Source: Arthrobacter jinronghuae (GTDB taxonomy: Bacteria > Actinomycetota > Actinomycetes > Actinomycetales > Micrococcaceae). From it: 64,000 nucleotides of DNA. The notes under the pieces are model-generated. The model did no database searches and was not told where the DNA came from. It saw only the letters and a program-made list of their open reading frames with translations. Below, piece after piece: positions 51,864 to 62,247 of the stretch (position 1 is its first letter; every line of letters begins with the position of its first letter). Made by a program: the position numbers and the translations under genes. The DNA lies in the NCBI RefSeq assembly GCF_025244825.1, contig NZ_CP104263.1:3410001-3474000 (forward strand), in the 5' to 3' direction.

Positions 51864-53696
51864 TCAGGGGACCATCCAGCCAAGAACCGAGGTGGACTGC
51901 AGCCAGATGAGCACGGTGATGAACGCCAGCAGGCCAAGGCTCCAGCCGATGAGTTTGCGCAGCAGTGTTCCTTCCGCCCCTTCCAGGCCGACGGCGGCTG
52001 AGGCGATGGCCAGGTTCTGCAGCGAAAGCATCTTGCCCATAACGCCGGCGGAGGAGTTGGCTGCGGCCATGAGCGTGGGTGACAGCCCGGTTTCGTTGGC
52101 TGCGGCCACCTGCAGGGCACCGAACAGGGAGTTCGAGGAGGTGTCGGACCCGGTCAGGGCCACGCCGATCCAGCCCAGTAGCGGGGAGAGCAGGGCGAAG
52201 AAGCCGCCGGCGGAGGCCAGGGCAACCCCGAGGGTGGTGGTTTGGCCGGAAAGGTTCATCACGAAGGACAGGGCCAACACGGAGCAGACGGTCAGGATGG
52301 TCCAGCGCAGCTGCTTCAGCGTTTCTCCGTAGACGCGCACTCCGCGGCTAGCCGCGATCCGGTACAGCACCATGGTGATGATGCCGGAGAAAAGCAGCAG
52401 GGTGCCGGTCGCCCGGATGTGGTCAAAACGCAGTGTCTGGGCGGCCGCCGGTTTGCCGTTGTTTCCGGTGACGTCGAGTCCCGGCCACAGGAAGGTGGTG
52501 CTGCCGATGGAGGTCAGCCAGGTCTTGACCACGGGAATCTGGGCAATGGAGAACACCACGATGATCACCAGGTAGGGGGCAATGGCCATCCAGACGTCGT
52601 GTCCGGATGGCCGGCCGGTGGCGGATGTGCTGCCGCTGGGGGCACGTTCTCCCTCCCCGCCGTCTCCTGTGCGGCCGCCGTCGGCGCCGGCACCCATGGC
52701 GGTTGCCCCGGCGCCCCCTCCGGTTCCGGCGCCGGCTCCGGCCCCTGGCGCTGAACCGCGGCCCGAGCCGGTGAGGGTGTCCGTTCCGACGGATTCCGTT
52801 TCAGAAACCGACGCGGTTTCCCCTGCCTTCTCGGCCTCCCGGGTTTCCCCGGTCATGCCGATGATCTCGGCCGGCTGCCAGACCCGAAGCATCAGGAGTA
52901 CCGCCACTACTGTCACGACGGCGGCAACGACGTCGGTCAGTTCCACAATGAAGAAGTTCGAGGCAGCGAACTGTGCCAGCCCGAAGGCCGCTCCGGCGAC
53001 GAGCGCAACCGGCCACGTCTGCCGCAGACCGCGTTTACCGTCCACCAGGAAGACCAGGATCAGCGGAACCACCAGCGCAATGAAGGGCGTCTGCCGTCCG
53101 GTCATGGAGGACAGCTCCTGCAGCGGGATGCCCGTGACGCCGTTCAGCGCGATGATCGGTGCCGCCATGGCGCCGAAGGCCACCGGAGCCGTGTTGGCCA
53201 GCAGGGCGACAACGGCGGATTTCAACGGCTTCATGCCTGCGGCCATCAGCATGGCCGCCGCGATGGCTACCGGCGCTCCGAAGCCGGCCAGGGATTCCAG
53301 CAGGGCACCGAAGCAAAAGGCAATCAGGATGGACAGGATGCGCAGATCGTCCGAGATGGAGCGGATGGTGCGTCCCAGGACCTCAAACCACGGCGTTGCC
53401 ACGGTCAGCTTGTAGACCCACAGGGCGTTGATCAGGATCCAGAGGATGGGAAAGATGGCATAGAAGGCGCCAAGCCCCGTAGCTGAAAGAACCTGTCCCA
53501 CCGGCATCCGCCAGCCCACTATGGCCAGGATGATGGACAGTGCCAGGCTGATCAGGGCCGCCTGGTAGGCCTTCATCCGGAATACGCCCAGCAGGACAAA
53601 CAGAATCAGCAGCGGCAGGGCGGCCAGGATGGCGGACAGGGCCAGGGAACCAGCAATCGGATCGAGGGGCTGTTGGAACGCAGCAGCAGTCGTCAC
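51864..53696 (-). CDS. lctP: L-lactate/glycolate permease (LctP family)
   Basis: A 610-residue permease with 13-14 membrane helices. The motif FGALLESLAGFGAPVAIAAAMLMAAG and the C-terminal TGSDTSSNSLFGALQV are LctP/GlcA hallmarks. It takes up lactate or glycolate with protons. The cytoplasmic loop at about residues 283-365 carries a long Gly/Ala-rich insertion absent from most relatives. GGAG precedes the GTG at 53696. It is the first gene of an operon with the FAD oxidase. Confidence 0.92.
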   Translation of the reverse strand: MTTAAAFQQPLDPIAGSLALSAILAALPLLILFVLLGVFRMKAYQAALISLALSIILAIVGWRMPVGQVLSATGLGAFYAIFPILWILINALWVYKLTVATPWFEVLGRTIRSISDDLRILSILIAFCFGALLESLAGFGAPVAIAAAMLMAAGMKPLKSAVVALLANTAPVAFGAMAAPIIALNGVTGIPLQELSSMTGRQTPFIALVVPLILVFLVDGKRGLRQTWPVALVAGAAFGLAQFAASNFFIVELTDVVAAVVTVVAVLLMLRVWQPAEIIGMTGETREAEKAGETASVSETESVGTDTLTGSGRGSAPGAGAGAGTGGGAGATAMGAGADGGRTGDGGEGERAPSGSTSATGRPSGHDVWMAIAPYLVIIVVFSIAQIPVVKTWLTSIGSTTFLWPGLDVTGNNGKPAAAQTLRFDHIRATGTLLLFSGIITMVLYRIAASRGVRVYGETLKQLRWTILTVCSVLALSFVMNLSGQTTTLGVALASAGGFFALLSPLLGWIGVALTGSDTSSNSLFGALQVAAANETGLSPTLMAAANSSAGVMGKMLSLQNLAIASAAVGLEGAEGTLLRKLIGWSLGLLAFITVLIWLQSTSVLGWMVP

Positions 53697-53800
53697 AAAA
53701 ACTCCTTTGTTTTTGTTTCCACATCCACGGTGATGATGCGTTCGACCCTAGGCCCGCCCCTTGGCGGGGTCAACGGTTGGTGCCCACCCGGAACAAAATC

Positions 53801-53832
53801 GGGCTCCGTCAAACAAATGGGCTCCGTCAAAC
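53801..53832. repeat. Two direct repeats upstream of lctP
   Basis: GGGCTCCGTCAAAC occurs at 53801-53814 and 53819-53832, 18 bases apart. On the minus strand each holds TTTGACGGAGCCC, with a TTGACG that could be a -35. They may be an activator or repressor site for the lactate operon. Confidence 0.5.
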
Positions 53833-53844
53833 GGAACCGGGTTA

Positions 53845-53899
53845 AAACACAATCGCCGCCGCGGTTCCCTGCCGGTAAGGGCCAGGAACCGGGGCGGCG
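53845..53899 (-). terminator. Rho-independent terminator of ctaD
   Basis: A 15-bp stem with one mismatch (53854-53868 with 53885-53899), followed on the minus strand by GATTGTGTTTT. Confidence 0.8.
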
Positions 53900-53912
53900 G
53901 TGCAGTGGTTAC

Positions 53913-55667
53913 CTATTGCCGCGGATCGGGATTGCGCGGCTGCTCGCTGCCCATATCCGCAGCACCGAAAAGTTTCTCGGCCGGCGAATCGGTGTCGGAA
54001 TTCGCGCGCGCCATCAACTCGGGATGATGAAGGTCCAGTGCGGGGCGTTCCGAGCGGATCTTCGGCAGCGAGGTGAAGTTGTGCCGCGGCGGCGGGCAGG
54101 AAGTGGCCCATTCCAGGGATCCGCCGAACCCCCACGGATCATCCACCTCGACCTTCTTGCCGTGCCGCCAGGTGGCGTAGACGTTCCAGAGGAAGGGAAT
54201 CATGGACAGCGCCAGAATTCCCGCCCCTATGGTGGACAGCTGGTTCATTCCGGTGAAGTTGTCCTCCACCAGGTAATCCGCATACCGCCGGGGCATCCCC
54301 AGCACGCCCAGCCAGTGCTGGATCAGGAAGGTGGTGTGGAAACCCAGGAAAAGCAGCCAGAAGTGGATTTTTCCGAGCCGTTCGTTCAGCATTTTCCCGG
54401 TGAATTTGGGCCACCAGAAATAAAATCCCGCAAACATTGCGAACACCACGGTTCCGAACACCACGTAGTGGAAGTGCGCCACCACGAAATAGGTGTCCGA
54501 AACGTGGAAGTCCAGCGGCGGAGAGGACAGGATGATCCCGGTTAGACCGCCGAAGAGGAACGTGATCAGGAAGCCGATGCTCCACAGCATGGGGGTCTCG
54601 AAGGTGATGGACCCCCGCCACAGGGTGCCGATCCAGTTGAAGAACTTCACTCCGGTGGGCACCGCGATCAGCATGGTCATGAACGAGAAGAAGGGCAGCA
54701 TGACCGCGCCGGTCACGTACATGTGGTGCGCCCAGACCGTCATCGACAAGGCTGCGATGGCAATGGTGGCAAACACCAGGCCCTTGTAGCCGAAAATGGA
54801 TTTACGGCTGAAGACTGGGAAAATTTCGGAGACGATGCCGAAGAACGGCAGGGCGATGATGTACACCTCGGGATGGCCGAAGAACCAGAACAGGTGCTGC
54901 CACAGGATGGAGCCGCCGCGTTCCGGGTTGAAGATGTCCGCACCGAAGCGCCGGTCCGCGCCAAGCGCGAACAGTGCGGCCGCCAGCGGCGGAAAGGCCA
55001 TCAGCACCAGGATCGCCGTAACCAGGGTGTTCCAGGTGAAGATCGGCATCCGCCACATGGTCATGCCCGGAGCGCGCAGGCAGACAATTGTCGTGACAAA
55101 GTTGACCGAACCCAGGATCGTGCCGAAACCGGATAACGCCAGCCCGAAGACCCACAGGTCACCGCCGAGACCGGGGCTGAACGCAACGTTGGACAGTGGC
55201 GTATAGGCAGTCCAGCCGAAGGACGCGGTGCCCTGCGGGGTGATAAACCCGGACAGTGCAATCAGCGAGCCAAACAGGAAGAACCAGAACGCCAGCGCAT
55301 TCAGGCGCGGGAACGCGACGTCGGGCGCCCCGATCTGCAGCGGCATGATCACGTTCGCGAAGCCGGCGAAAAGCGGTGTGGCGAACATCAGCAGCATGGC
55401 TGTGCCGTGCATGGTGAAGAGCTGGTTGTACTGCTCCCGCGTCTGCAGGATCTGCATTCCCGGCTCAAACAGTTCGGCCCGGATGAGCAGTGCCATCACA
55501 CCGGACAGCGAGAAGAAGACGAAGGACGCGATCAGGTACATAAACCCGATGGTTTTGTGGTCCGTGGAGGTGAGCCAGTTGACGACAATCCGCCCCCTGG
55601 ACACCGGCACGACCCGGGGCGCTACAAAAGTTCCATCCGGTTCCGCGGTGTATTTCACTGTCGACAT
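53913..55667 (-). CDS. ctaD: Cytochrome c oxidase subunit I (stand-alone copy)
   Basis: A 584-residue protein with 12 membrane helices. All heme-copper ligands are visible: His in TMHGTAML (heme a), [10 protein letters not shown] (CuB and the cross-linked Tyr), VWAHHMY (CuB pair) and [11 protein letters not shown] (heme a3 and a). The C-terminal tail is long and polar. The ATG at 55667 (MSTVKYTAE) is chosen; the longer frame upstream is spurious. No subunit II, III or assembly gene lies nearby, and the gene has its own terminator, so it is a detached ctaD. Confidence 0.95.
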   Translation of the reverse strand: MSTVKYTAEPDGTFVAPRVVPVSRGRIVVNWLTSTDHKTIGFMYLIASFVFFSLSGVMALLIRAELFEPGMQILQTREQYNQLFTMHGTAMLLMFATPLFAGFANVIMPLQIGAPDVAFPRLNALAFWFFLFGSLIALSGFITPQGTASFGWTAYTPLSNVAFSPGLGGDLWVFGLALSGFGTILGSVNFVTTIVCLRAPGMTMWRMPIFTWNTLVTAILVLMAFPPLAAALFALGADRRFGADIFNPERGGSILWQHLFWFFGHPEVYIIALPFFGIVSEIFPVFSRKSIFGYKGLVFATIAIAALSMTVWAHHMYVTGAVMLPFFSFMTMLIAVPTGVKFFNWIGTLWRGSITFETPMLWSIGFLITFLFGGLTGIILSSPPLDFHVSDTYFVVAHFHYVVFGTVVFAMFAGFYFWWPKFTGKMLNERLGKIHFWLLFLGFHTTFLIQHWLGVLGMPRRYADYLVEDNFTGMNQLSTIGAGILALSMIPFLWNVYATWRHGKKVEVDDPWGFGGSLEWATSCPPPRHNFTSLPKIRSERPALDLHHPELMARANSDTDSPAEKLFGAADMGSEQPRNPDPRQ

Positions 55668-55847
55668 GGAACTATCCCGATCCGCCGAAGGGTACTGCCC
55701 TATCAGGAAAGACTGTGGTTGGTATCGTATGGCGGCGGCGGACGGCCCGCCAGACCCCTCAGAGAATCCAATGGCAGTGGCACGCGATGCGGCGGCTCCG
55801 TTCCGGAACCGGTGCCGCCCGGAGGAAGGGCAAGGCACAATGCAAGG

Positions 55848-56624
55848 ATGGACAACCAGACCCGTTCGACCGAAACACCTCTGCCCCGGACCGCAGTTAT
55901 TACCGGGGCAGGTACGGGGATCGGCCGTGCTACGGCCCGGGCTTTCCTGTCCGCCGGCTTCCGGGTGGTCCTGGCCGGCCGCCGGGAGGCCGAACTGCAG
56001 GAAACCGCCGCCGGATCCGACGCGGCACTTGTGGTGCCCGCCGACGTAACGGTGCCCGACGACGTCGAGCGGCTTTTCGCCGCGGCCGTCGGCGCATTCG
56101 GGCGGATAGACGTACTGTTCAACAATGCCGGGACGTTCGGGCCCACGGGCAGCATTGACGAGCTGAGCATCGAGGACTGGAACCGGACCCTGGCGGTCAA
56201 CGTCACCGGCACCATGCTGTGTGCCGCTGCGGCCGTGCGGCATATGAAGGCCCAGTCCCCGCAGGGCGGCCGGATCATCAACAATGGCTCGGTCTCCGCG
56301 CACACGCCCCGTCCGCTTTCGGCGGCGTATACCGCGACGAAGCACGCGGTCACCGGCCTGACCAAGGCAATAGATCTGGACGGGCGCCCCTTCGGCATCA
56401 CCTGCGGGCAGATCGACATCGGCAACGCCGCCACCGACCTGCTCACGGGGATCGGCGGCGGGCAGGGCGCGCTGCAGGCCAACGGCACCCGGGCGGTGGA
56501 ACCCTCGTTCCCGGCCGAGGAGGCCGCTGCCGCCGTGCTGTTTATGGCCTCCGCCCCGGCGTCGGCCAATATCCGCTCACTGCTGGTCACCGCGGCCGGG
56601 ATGCCCTTCGGCGGCCGCGGCTAG
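55848..56624 (+). CDS. SDR family oxidoreductase
   Basis: A 258-residue classical [13 protein letters not shown] is the cofactor motif, followed by NNAGTFG, the catalytic YTATK, and [10 protein letters not shown] in place of the usual PG-x-T loop. The last feature is shared with a small set of actinobacterial SDRs. AAGGATG context at the ATG 55848. Its stop and that of chaB lie in one small hairpin. Confidence 0.9.
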   Translation: MDNQTRSTETPLPRTAVITGAGTGIGRATARAFLSAGFRVVLAGRREAELQETAAGSDAALVVPADVTVPDDVERLFAAAVGAFGRIDVLFNNAGTFGPTGSIDELSIEDWNRTLAVNVTGTMLCAAAAVRHMKAQSPQGGRIINNGSVSAHTPRPLSAAYTATKHAVTGLTKAIDLDGRPFGITCGQIDIGNAATDLLTGIGGGQGALQANGTRAVEPSFPAEEAAAAVLFMASAPASANIRSLLVTAAGMPFGGRG

Positions 56625-56639
56625 GGCCCCGCCCCTAGC
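56620..56639. terminator. Small hairpin spanning two stop codons
   Basis: GCTAGGG and CCCTAGC pair (7 bp, loop of 6), so each arm contains a stop codon, the SDR TAG and the chaB TAG. A weak terminator at best. Confidence 0.35.
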
Positions 56640-57057
56640 TTTCCCGAGCCTTCCGGGTCTGCTTCTCGCTGGCCTTCTGCAGCGCCTCCACCAGCTCGTC
56701 CTTGGTCATCTTCGAGCGGCCGGAAATGTCCAGTCGGGACGCGAGTTCATACAAGTGGTCCTTGGACGCGTTGGCGTCCACTCCCCCGGCCGTGTCCTTG
56801 GACGAACTGCGCCCTTCGGCGGCACGGGCATCGGAGGGGCCCTTCTGTTCCTTTTCCTCCCAGTGGTCGCCCACCTTTTCGTGGGTGTGCTTGAGGGAGG
56901 CGTACGCCGTCCGCGCGGCCCGCTCGCCGTCGCCGTATTCCTCCACCGCTGAATCGTAGGTCTTGGCGAACGTGTCCTGGGCCTTGGCATCCGAGCGCTG
57001 CAGTGTCGAAGGCAGTTCGCTCTTCAATGCGTGGTCGTTCTTGCCGGTCTTAGGCAT
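56635..57057 (-). CDS. chaB: ChaB family protein with C-terminal SAP/Rho-N-like segment
   Basis: A 140-residue protein. Residues 8-75 match ChaB (LPSTLQRSDAKAQDTFAKTYDSAVEEYGDGERAARTAYASLK). A Ser/Asp-rich linker is followed by a helical DHLYELASRLDISGRSKMTKDELVEALQKA module resembling Rho-N/SAP nucleic-acid binding domains. ChaB was named as a cation-transport regulator in E. coli. The extra domain hints at nucleic-acid contact. It is separate from the symporter operon upstream. Confidence 0.88.
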   Translation of the reverse strand: MPKTGKNDHALKSELPSTLQRSDAKAQDTFAKTYDSAVEEYGDGERAARTAYASLKHTHEKVGDHWEEKEQKGPSDARAAEGRSSSKDTAGGVDANASKDHLYELASRLDISGRSKMTKDELVEALQKASEKQTRKARES

Positions 57058-57117
57058 CGTCTTCCCTGTCCGTCGTTTTCCCTACGGTCTACCACCCTTC
57101 ACGGCACGGGCTCAACC

Positions 57118-57165
57118 AAAAACTCCCCCTCCGCTTCCGGGGAATGCCCGGAAGCGGCGGAGGAG
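57118..57165 (-). terminator. Terminator of the glycine/serine operon
   Basis: On the minus strand, a 19-base stem (17 paired, arms 57147-57165 and 57123-57141) with a 5-base loop is followed by TTTTT (57122-57118). It is a typical rho-independent terminator directly past the symporter stop. Confidence 0.9.
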
Positions 57166-57198
57166 CTTGGCGGCAAGGGCACGTGCCCGACACGCGGG

Positions 57199-58773
57199 TT
57201 AGGCGGTCGCGGCGGCCTCCTTGATGTCGTTGTCGTCAATGCCGAGCACTTCCAGCTTTCCGCTCTTGCGGTCCGCCAGGTACTCCTTCATTTCCTTCTT
57301 GATCACGGGCAGCAGCAGGTACACGCCGAGCAGGTTCACGAACGCGCAGACAAAGAGCGCGGCGTCGGCGAAGCTGATGACCTGGCTGAAGGACAGGACG
57401 CAGCCGGCCACGGTGAAGAGCAGGAAGATGACCTTGTAGGCGATTTCCCGGCGCCGGCCCCGCCCGAAGAGGTATTCCCAGGACTTCAGGCCGTAGTAGG
57501 ACCAGGTAATCAGGGTGGAGTAGGCGAAGAGCGCCACCGCGATGGAGAGCACGATCGGGAACCACGGCAGGACGGTGGCGAAGGCGTCGGAGGTGAGGAT
57601 GACGCCGTCGGGCGCCGCTCCGCCGCCCTGGACCTGGTCAATGCCTGCCTGCAGGCTGGGAGTGGACGCCATGATGATGGCCAGTGCGGTCATGGTGCAG
57701 ATGAGCACCGTGTCCACGAGCGGCTCGAAGAGCGCCACGAAGCCTTCACTGACCGGACGGCGGGTCTTGACCGCGGAGTGGGCGATGGCTGCGGACCCGA
57801 CACCGGCCTCATTCGAGAAGGATGCCCGCTGGAAGCCGACGATCATGACGCCGATGATGCCGCCGGCGAAGCCCTCGGGACGGAAGGCGCCCTCGATGAT
57901 TGCACCGAAGGCTGCCGGCACGTTCTCGATGTTGACGATGATCACGAACAGGCAGGCCACGATGTAGATGCCTGCCATGGCGGGCACCAGCTTGGAGGTG
58001 GTGGCGCCGATCGACTTGATGCCGCCCAGGATCACCACGGCGACCAGGACAGCCAGGACCAGGCCGAAGATCAGGGCCGCACCCGCGCTGCCGAGGAGGC
58101 CGTCGTCGCCGCCGGTGACGTTCTGGATCTGCGCGAAGGTCTGGTTGGCCTGGAACATGTTGCCGCCGGCCACACCGAAGATCAGGATCGCGACGGCGAA
58201 GATTCCGGTGAGGATCTTCGCCGGCCACCGGCCGAAGCGGGCAAAAGCCACGGGCAGGTACTTGAACGGACCGCCGCTGATCGAGCCGTCCTCATGGACC
58301 TCGCGGTACTTCACCCCGAGCGTGCACTCCGCGAACTTCGAGGCCATGCCCAGCAGCCCGGCCAGGATCATCCAGAAGGTCGCACCGGGTCCACCGAGGG
58401 CCATGGCCGCGCCGACACCGGCAATGTTGCCCAGGCCGACGGTACCGGAAAGAGCGGAGGTGAGGGCCTGGAAGTGCGGTACCTCGCCCGGATCATCCTG
58501 GGAGGAGAATTTGCCGCGGACCACCTGGGTGGCCACCTTCAGACCGCGGAACTGGATGAAACCGAAGTAGAACGTAAAAACGATGCCGGCGATGATCAGC
58601 CAGGCGACGACCGCGGGGAAGCTGAAGTCGCCGATGGTGATCGGGAAGAACACGATCCCGGAGAACACAGCTGTAATCGGTTCAAAGAAGGAGTTGACGG
58701 CGGCGTCAATGGTGCCGAGCAACCCACCGTCCTCCGATGCCGGTGCCATGGAAACTGCCCGTGCTGCGTTCAC
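57199..58773 (-). CDS. Alanine/glycine:cation symporter (AGCS family)
   Basis: A 524-residue sodium-coupled amino-acid carrier with about 10-11 membrane helices. LTSALSGTVGLGNIAGVGAAMALGGPGATFWM and SNEAGVGSAAIAHSA are AGCS family signatures. It imports glycine or alanine with Na+. The GTG at 58773 has AGGGG upstream; the ATG at 58749 is an alternative. It is the last gene of the glycine/serine unit, 105 bases after sdaA, and its stop is followed by a strong terminator. Confidence 0.93.
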   Translation of the reverse strand: MNAARAVSMAPASEDGGLLGTIDAAVNSFFEPITAVFSGIVFFPITIGDFSFPAVVAWLIIAGIVFTFYFGFIQFRGLKVATQVVRGKFSSQDDPGEVPHFQALTSALSGTVGLGNIAGVGAAMALGGPGATFWMILAGLLGMASKFAECTLGVKYREVHEDGSISGGPFKYLPVAFARFGRWPAKILTGIFAVAILIFGVAGGNMFQANQTFAQIQNVTGGDDGLLGSAGAALIFGLVLAVLVAVVILGGIKSIGATTSKLVPAMAGIYIVACLFVIIVNIENVPAAFGAIIEGAFRPEGFAGGIIGVMIVGFQRASFSNEAGVGSAAIAHSAVKTRRPVSEGFVALFEPLVDTVLICTMTALAIIMASTPSLQAGIDQVQGGGAAPDGVILTSDAFATVLPWFPIVLSIAVALFAYSTLITWSYYGLKSWEYLFGRGRRREIAYKVIFLLFTVAGCVLSFSQVISFADAALFVCAFVNLLGVYLLLPVIKKEMKEYLADRKSGKLEVLGIDDNDIKEAAATA

Positions 58774-58878
58774 TGGATCGAACCCCTGTTTTCTGTAAGC
58801 GTGCTGTCGAATGCGACAACATAGCCTCGCTTAACCCAGTGGTATTGCACAAATCACATGCCGTACGTGAGACGGGGG

Positions 58879-60294
58879 TCAGCACTCCACCACGTTGACA
58901 GCCAGCCCGCCGAGCGCGGTTTCCTTGTACTTCGAGCTCATGTCGCGCCCGGTTTCCCGCATCGTCACAATGACTTCATCCAGCGAGACGCGGTGCTCGC
59001 CGTCGCCCCAGAGCGCCATTTTCGCGGCGTTCACGGCCTTCGCGGCACCGATGGCGTTGCGCTCGATGCAGGGCACCTGCACGAGCCCGCCGATCGGATC
59101 GCAGGTCAGGCCCAGGTTGTGTTCCATGGCGATCTCGGCAGCGTTTTCAACCTGCTCCGGGGTGCCGCCCAGGATCTCGGCCAGACCGGCGGCGGCCATG
59201 GACGACGCCGAGCCCACCTCGCCCTGGCAGCCCACCTCGGCGCCCGAAATGGAGGCCTGCTCCTTGTAGAGCACCCCCACGGCGGCGGCTGCGAGCAGGA
59301 AGCGGACCACGACGTCGTCCCGCTGCTCCGGTGTCGCGTTCTCCATGCCGGGGCCGTAATGGGTGGCGTAGAACATCACCGCGGGAATGATGCCGGCCGC
59401 ACCGTTGGTGGGGGCGGTGACCACTCGTCCGCCGGACGCGTTTTCCTCATTCACGGCCAGTGCCACGAGGTTCACCCATTCCTGCCAGAATTTCGGGTCC
59501 CGGTTTGGATCCTCGGCGCGCAGCCGGGTGTGCCAGGCCGGCGCCCGACGGCGGACCTTCAGCCCGCCCGGCAGCAGGCCGGTGCGGCGGATGGCGGAGT
59601 TCTTGCACTCCTCCATCACGTCGCGGATGTGCAGCAGGCCGGAGCGGATGTCCGCTTCGGTGCGGGAGATTTTTTCGTTGGCCAGCATCACTTCGCTGAT
59701 ACTCAGTCCGCTGCCGGTGCAGTGCTGCAGCAACTCGACGGCGGTGCGGAAGGGGTAGGGGAGGTCGGACTTGCTGGCCTCCAGTTCCAGGGCATCCGCC
59801 CGTTCTTCGCCCTCGCGGACAATGAAGCCGCCGCCGACGGAGAAGAAGGTTGCCTCCTGCAGCACGGATCCGTCGGCGGCCAGGGCGGCGAACTTCATGC
59901 CGTTGGTGTGCCGCGGCAGCACCGTGAGCGGGTGCAGCACAATGTCCGCCTCGCCGTATTCCAGCGGGCAGGCCACGGCACCGGGAACCTGAGCGCACAG
60001 CTGCAGTTTCCGGGTCGCCTCAATGTCGGCCAGCCGCTGCTCCACCTGCTCGGGCAGGATCAGTTCGGGGGCGAAGCCCTCCAGCCCCAGCAGCACTGCA
60101 GTCATGGTGCCGTGGCCCCGGCCGGTTGCTGCGAGGGAACCGTACAGGTCCACCCTCAGGCCGGTGACGGCGGCCAGGCTGCCGGCGTCGACCAGCTCCG
60201 CCGCGAATACGGCAGCGGCGCGCATCGGGCCCACTGTGTGGGAGCTCGATGGGCCGATGCCCACGGTAAACAGGTCAAAAACGCCGACAGCCAA
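58879..60294 (-). CDS. sdaA: L-serine ammonia-lyase (L-serine dehydratase)
   Basis: A 471-residue single-chain iron-sulfur serine dehydratase. [16 protein letters not shown] opens the beta domain and the alpha domain holds [19 protein letters not shown] plus the Cys residues for the 4Fe-4S cluster ([18 protein letters not shown]). It deaminates serine to pyruvate and ammonia. The start is TTG at 60294, 11 bases after the glyA stop, with AGGAAG before it; a rare start codon may lower expression relative to glyA. Confidence 0.94.
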   Translation of the reverse strand: MAVGVFDLFTVGIGPSSSHTVGPMRAAAVFAAELVDAGSLAAVTGLRVDLYGSLAATGRGHGTMTAVLLGLEGFAPELILPEQVEQRLADIEATRKLQLCAQVPGAVACPLEYGEADIVLHPLTVLPRHTNGMKFAALAADGSVLQEATFFSVGGGFIVREGEERADALELEASKSDLPYPFRTAVELLQHCTGSGLSISEVMLANEKISRTEADIRSGLLHIRDVMEECKNSAIRRTGLLPGGLKVRRRAPAWHTRLRAEDPNRDPKFWQEWVNLVALAVNEENASGGRVVTAPTNGAAGIIPAVMFYATHYGPGMENATPEQRDDVVVRFLLAAAAVGVLYKEQASISGAEVGCQGEVGSASSMAAAGLAEILGGTPEQVENAAEIAMEHNLGLTCDPIGGLVQVPCIERNAIGAAKAVNAAKMALWGDGEHRVSLDEVIVTMRETGRDMSSKYKETALGGLAVNVVEC

Positions 60295-60305
60295 GGTAGT
60301 GCTTC

Positions 60306-61613
60306 CTAACGGTTTGCCGCAGCGGGGGCAGCGGCGAGATCCGCCACCTCCGGGTACAGCGGGTGGGCCTGCGCGAGAGCGGTAACGCGTTCGCGCAGGG
60401 GTGCCAGGTCGGTGTCCTCACCGGCGATGAGAGCCTGGGCAATGATGTCCGCGACTTCCCGGAATGCATCTTCGCCGAAGCCGCGGGTGGCCAGGGCGGG
60501 GGTGCCGATGCGCAGGCCCGAGGTCACCATGGGCGGCCGCGGGTCGAACGGTACCGCGTTGCGGTTCACGGTGATGTCGATCTGCGCGAGCCGGTCTTCG
60601 GCCTCCTGGCCGTTGAGGGCCGCGTTGCGCAGGTCCACCAGCACCAGGTGCACGTCCGTTCCACCGGACACGACGGAGATGCCGCCGGCAGCGACGTCGT
60701 CGGCCAGCAGGCGATCGGCGAGGATCCGGGCGCCGGCGAGCGTGCGCTCCTGCCGCTCCTTGAATTCGGGGGTGGCGGCAATCTTGAAGGCGGTGGCCTT
60801 GCCGGCAATCACGTGTTCCAGCGGGCCGCCCTGCTGCCCGGGGAACACTGCGGAGTTGATCTTCTTGGCAATGTCGGCGTCATTGGAGAGGATGATGCCG
60901 CCGCGGGGACCGGCAAGGGTTTTGTGCGTGGTGGTGGTGACCACGTGGGCGTGGGGGACGGGGCTGGGGTGCAGTCCGGCGGCCACCAGGCCGGCGAAGT
61001 GGGCCATGTCCACCATCAGGAAAGCACCCACCTCGTCCGCGATGCGGCGGAATTCGGCGAAGTCCAGCTGGCGGGCGTAGGCGGACCAGCCGGCCACGAT
61101 CAGCTTGGGCTGGTGTTCCTTGGCCAGGGCCTCCACTTCGGCCATGTCCACGCGGTGGTCCTCTTCGGACACGTTGTAGGGCACCACGTTGTAGAGCCGG
61201 CCGGAGAAGTTGATCTTCATGCCGTGGGTCAGGTGCCCGCCGTGCGCCAGGGACAGACCCAGGATGGTGTCTCCGGGCCGGATCAGGGCGTGCATGACGG
61301 AGGCGTTGGCCTGCGCGCCGGAGTGCGGCTGCACGTTGGCGAAGTTCGCTCCGAAGAGGGACTTGGCGCGGTCGATGGCCAACTGCTCAATGACGTCCAC
61401 GAATTCGCAGCCGCCGTAGTAGCGGCGTCCCGGGTAGCCTTCGGCGTACTTGTTGGTGAGCACCGAGCCCTGGGCTTCCATGACGGAAACGGCGGTGTGG
61501 TTCTCCGAGGCGATCATTTCCAGGCCCTGCTGCTGCCGGCGGAGCTCGTTGTCGATCTGCGCTGCGACCTCGGGGTCAACTACCGCGAGGGAATCGTTGA
61601 GGTAATCGCTCAC
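60306..61613 (-). CDS. glyA: Serine hydroxymethyltransferase
   Basis: A 435-residue PLP enzyme interconverting serine and glycine with tetrahydrofolate. The PLP Lys is in [15 protein letters not shown]-terminal [35 protein letters not shown] binds substrate and folate. GTG start at 61613 overlaps the gcvH stop (GTGA), so the two are translationally coupled. It links the glycine cleavage genes to serine breakdown. Confidence 0.97.
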   Translation of the reverse strand: MSDYLNDSLAVVDPEVAAQIDNELRRQQQGLEMIASENHTAVSVMEAQGSVLTNKYAEGYPGRRYYGGCEFVDVIEQLAIDRAKSLFGANFANVQPHSGAQANASVMHALIRPGDTILGLSLAHGGHLTHGMKINFSGRLYNVVPYNVSEEDHRVDMAEVEALAKEHQPKLIVAGWSAYARQLDFAEFRRIADEVGAFLMVDMAHFAGLVAAGLHPSPVPHAHVVTTTTHKTLAGPRGGIILSNDADIAKKINSAVFPGQQGGPLEHVIAGKATAFKIAATPEFKERQERTLAGARILADRLLADDVAAGGISVVSGGTDVHLVLVDLRNAALNGQEAEDRLAQIDITVNRNAVPFDPRPPMVTSGLRIGTPALATRGFGEDAFREVADIIAQALIAGEDTDLAPLRERVTALAQAHPLYPEVADLAAAPAAANR

Positions 61614-61987
61614 AGGTCGCCGCCGTTCTTTTCCGCGTATTCCTCGGCGGTGAGGAGTGCACCCTCACTCGTTGCGTTCACGGTGAACAGCCAGCCGGCG
61701 CCGTACGGGTCTTCGTTCAACAGGGCCGGGTTGTCGATGGCCTCCTGGTTGATCTCCACGATTTCGCCGGAAACCGGAGCGTAGAGGTCCGAGACGGACT
61801 TGGTGGACTCAACCTCGCCGCAGGTCTCACCGGCTGTCACCGTGTCGCCGACGGCGGGAAGGTCAACATAAACGACGTCGCCGAGTGCGTCCGCTGCGAC
61901 GGCGGAAATGCCGACGCGGACGGGGCTCGAGGAGTCTACCCACTCGTGCTCGGCGGAATAACGGAGTCCTGCGTTTACTTTGCTCAT
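61610..61987 (-). CDS. gcvH: Glycine cleavage system H protein
   Basis: A 125-residue lipoyl carrier protein. [12 protein letters not shown] starts the domain, and the lipoylated Lys63 lies in [22 protein letters not shown]. It shuttles aminomethyl intermediates between GcvP, GcvT and lipoamide dehydrogenase. ATG at 61987. It overlaps glyA by 4 bases. A 260-base noncoding stretch separates it from gcvT. Confidence 0.96.
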   Translation of the reverse strand: MSKVNAGLRYSAEHEWVDSSSPVRVGISAVAADALGDVVYVDLPAVGDTVTAGETCGEVESTKSVSDLYAPVSGEIVEINQEAIDNPALLNEDPYGAGWLFTVNATSEGALLTAEEYAEKNGGDL

Positions 61988-62247
61988 CTTGGGCCTCTCG
62001 GGAAGTCTGGTTGTTTCGTTCTCTGGTTCAAAGTCTAGGTTCCGAGTGCCCACGGGGCGGCATTCGCCGCCCCTTAGACACCTCGCTCGTTCCTCGCTCG
62101 GCGATGCGGGGCTACACGAACGCCGCACCGCGCGCACGTTCCGGGTACCTCAGGAGACCCACACACCTGCTTACGTGAGCGGTCCTGGGCACCGCACCAC
62201 CGCATCGCCCCCGCGCCGCCGTCACGAGAATCTTTTTGTTTTTGGCG
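61988..62247. other. 260-base noncoding spacer inside the gcv locus
   Basis: Between gcvT and gcvH, where neighbours elsewhere in this locus are 4-12 bases apart. It holds a perfect 8-bp hairpin (62054-62073, GGGGCGGC with loop ATTC), tandem CGCTCG/CCTCGCTCG pieces at about 62082-62100, and GCGATGCGG at 62101-62109. I see no glycine riboswitch core. It may contain a gcvH promoter or a repeat element. Confidence 0.5.

Noticed and set aside
61988..62247. Glycine riboswitch in the gcvT-gcvH spacer
   Set aside because: None of the conserved glycine aptamer segments can be found; such a switch would more likely precede gcvP, outside the window.
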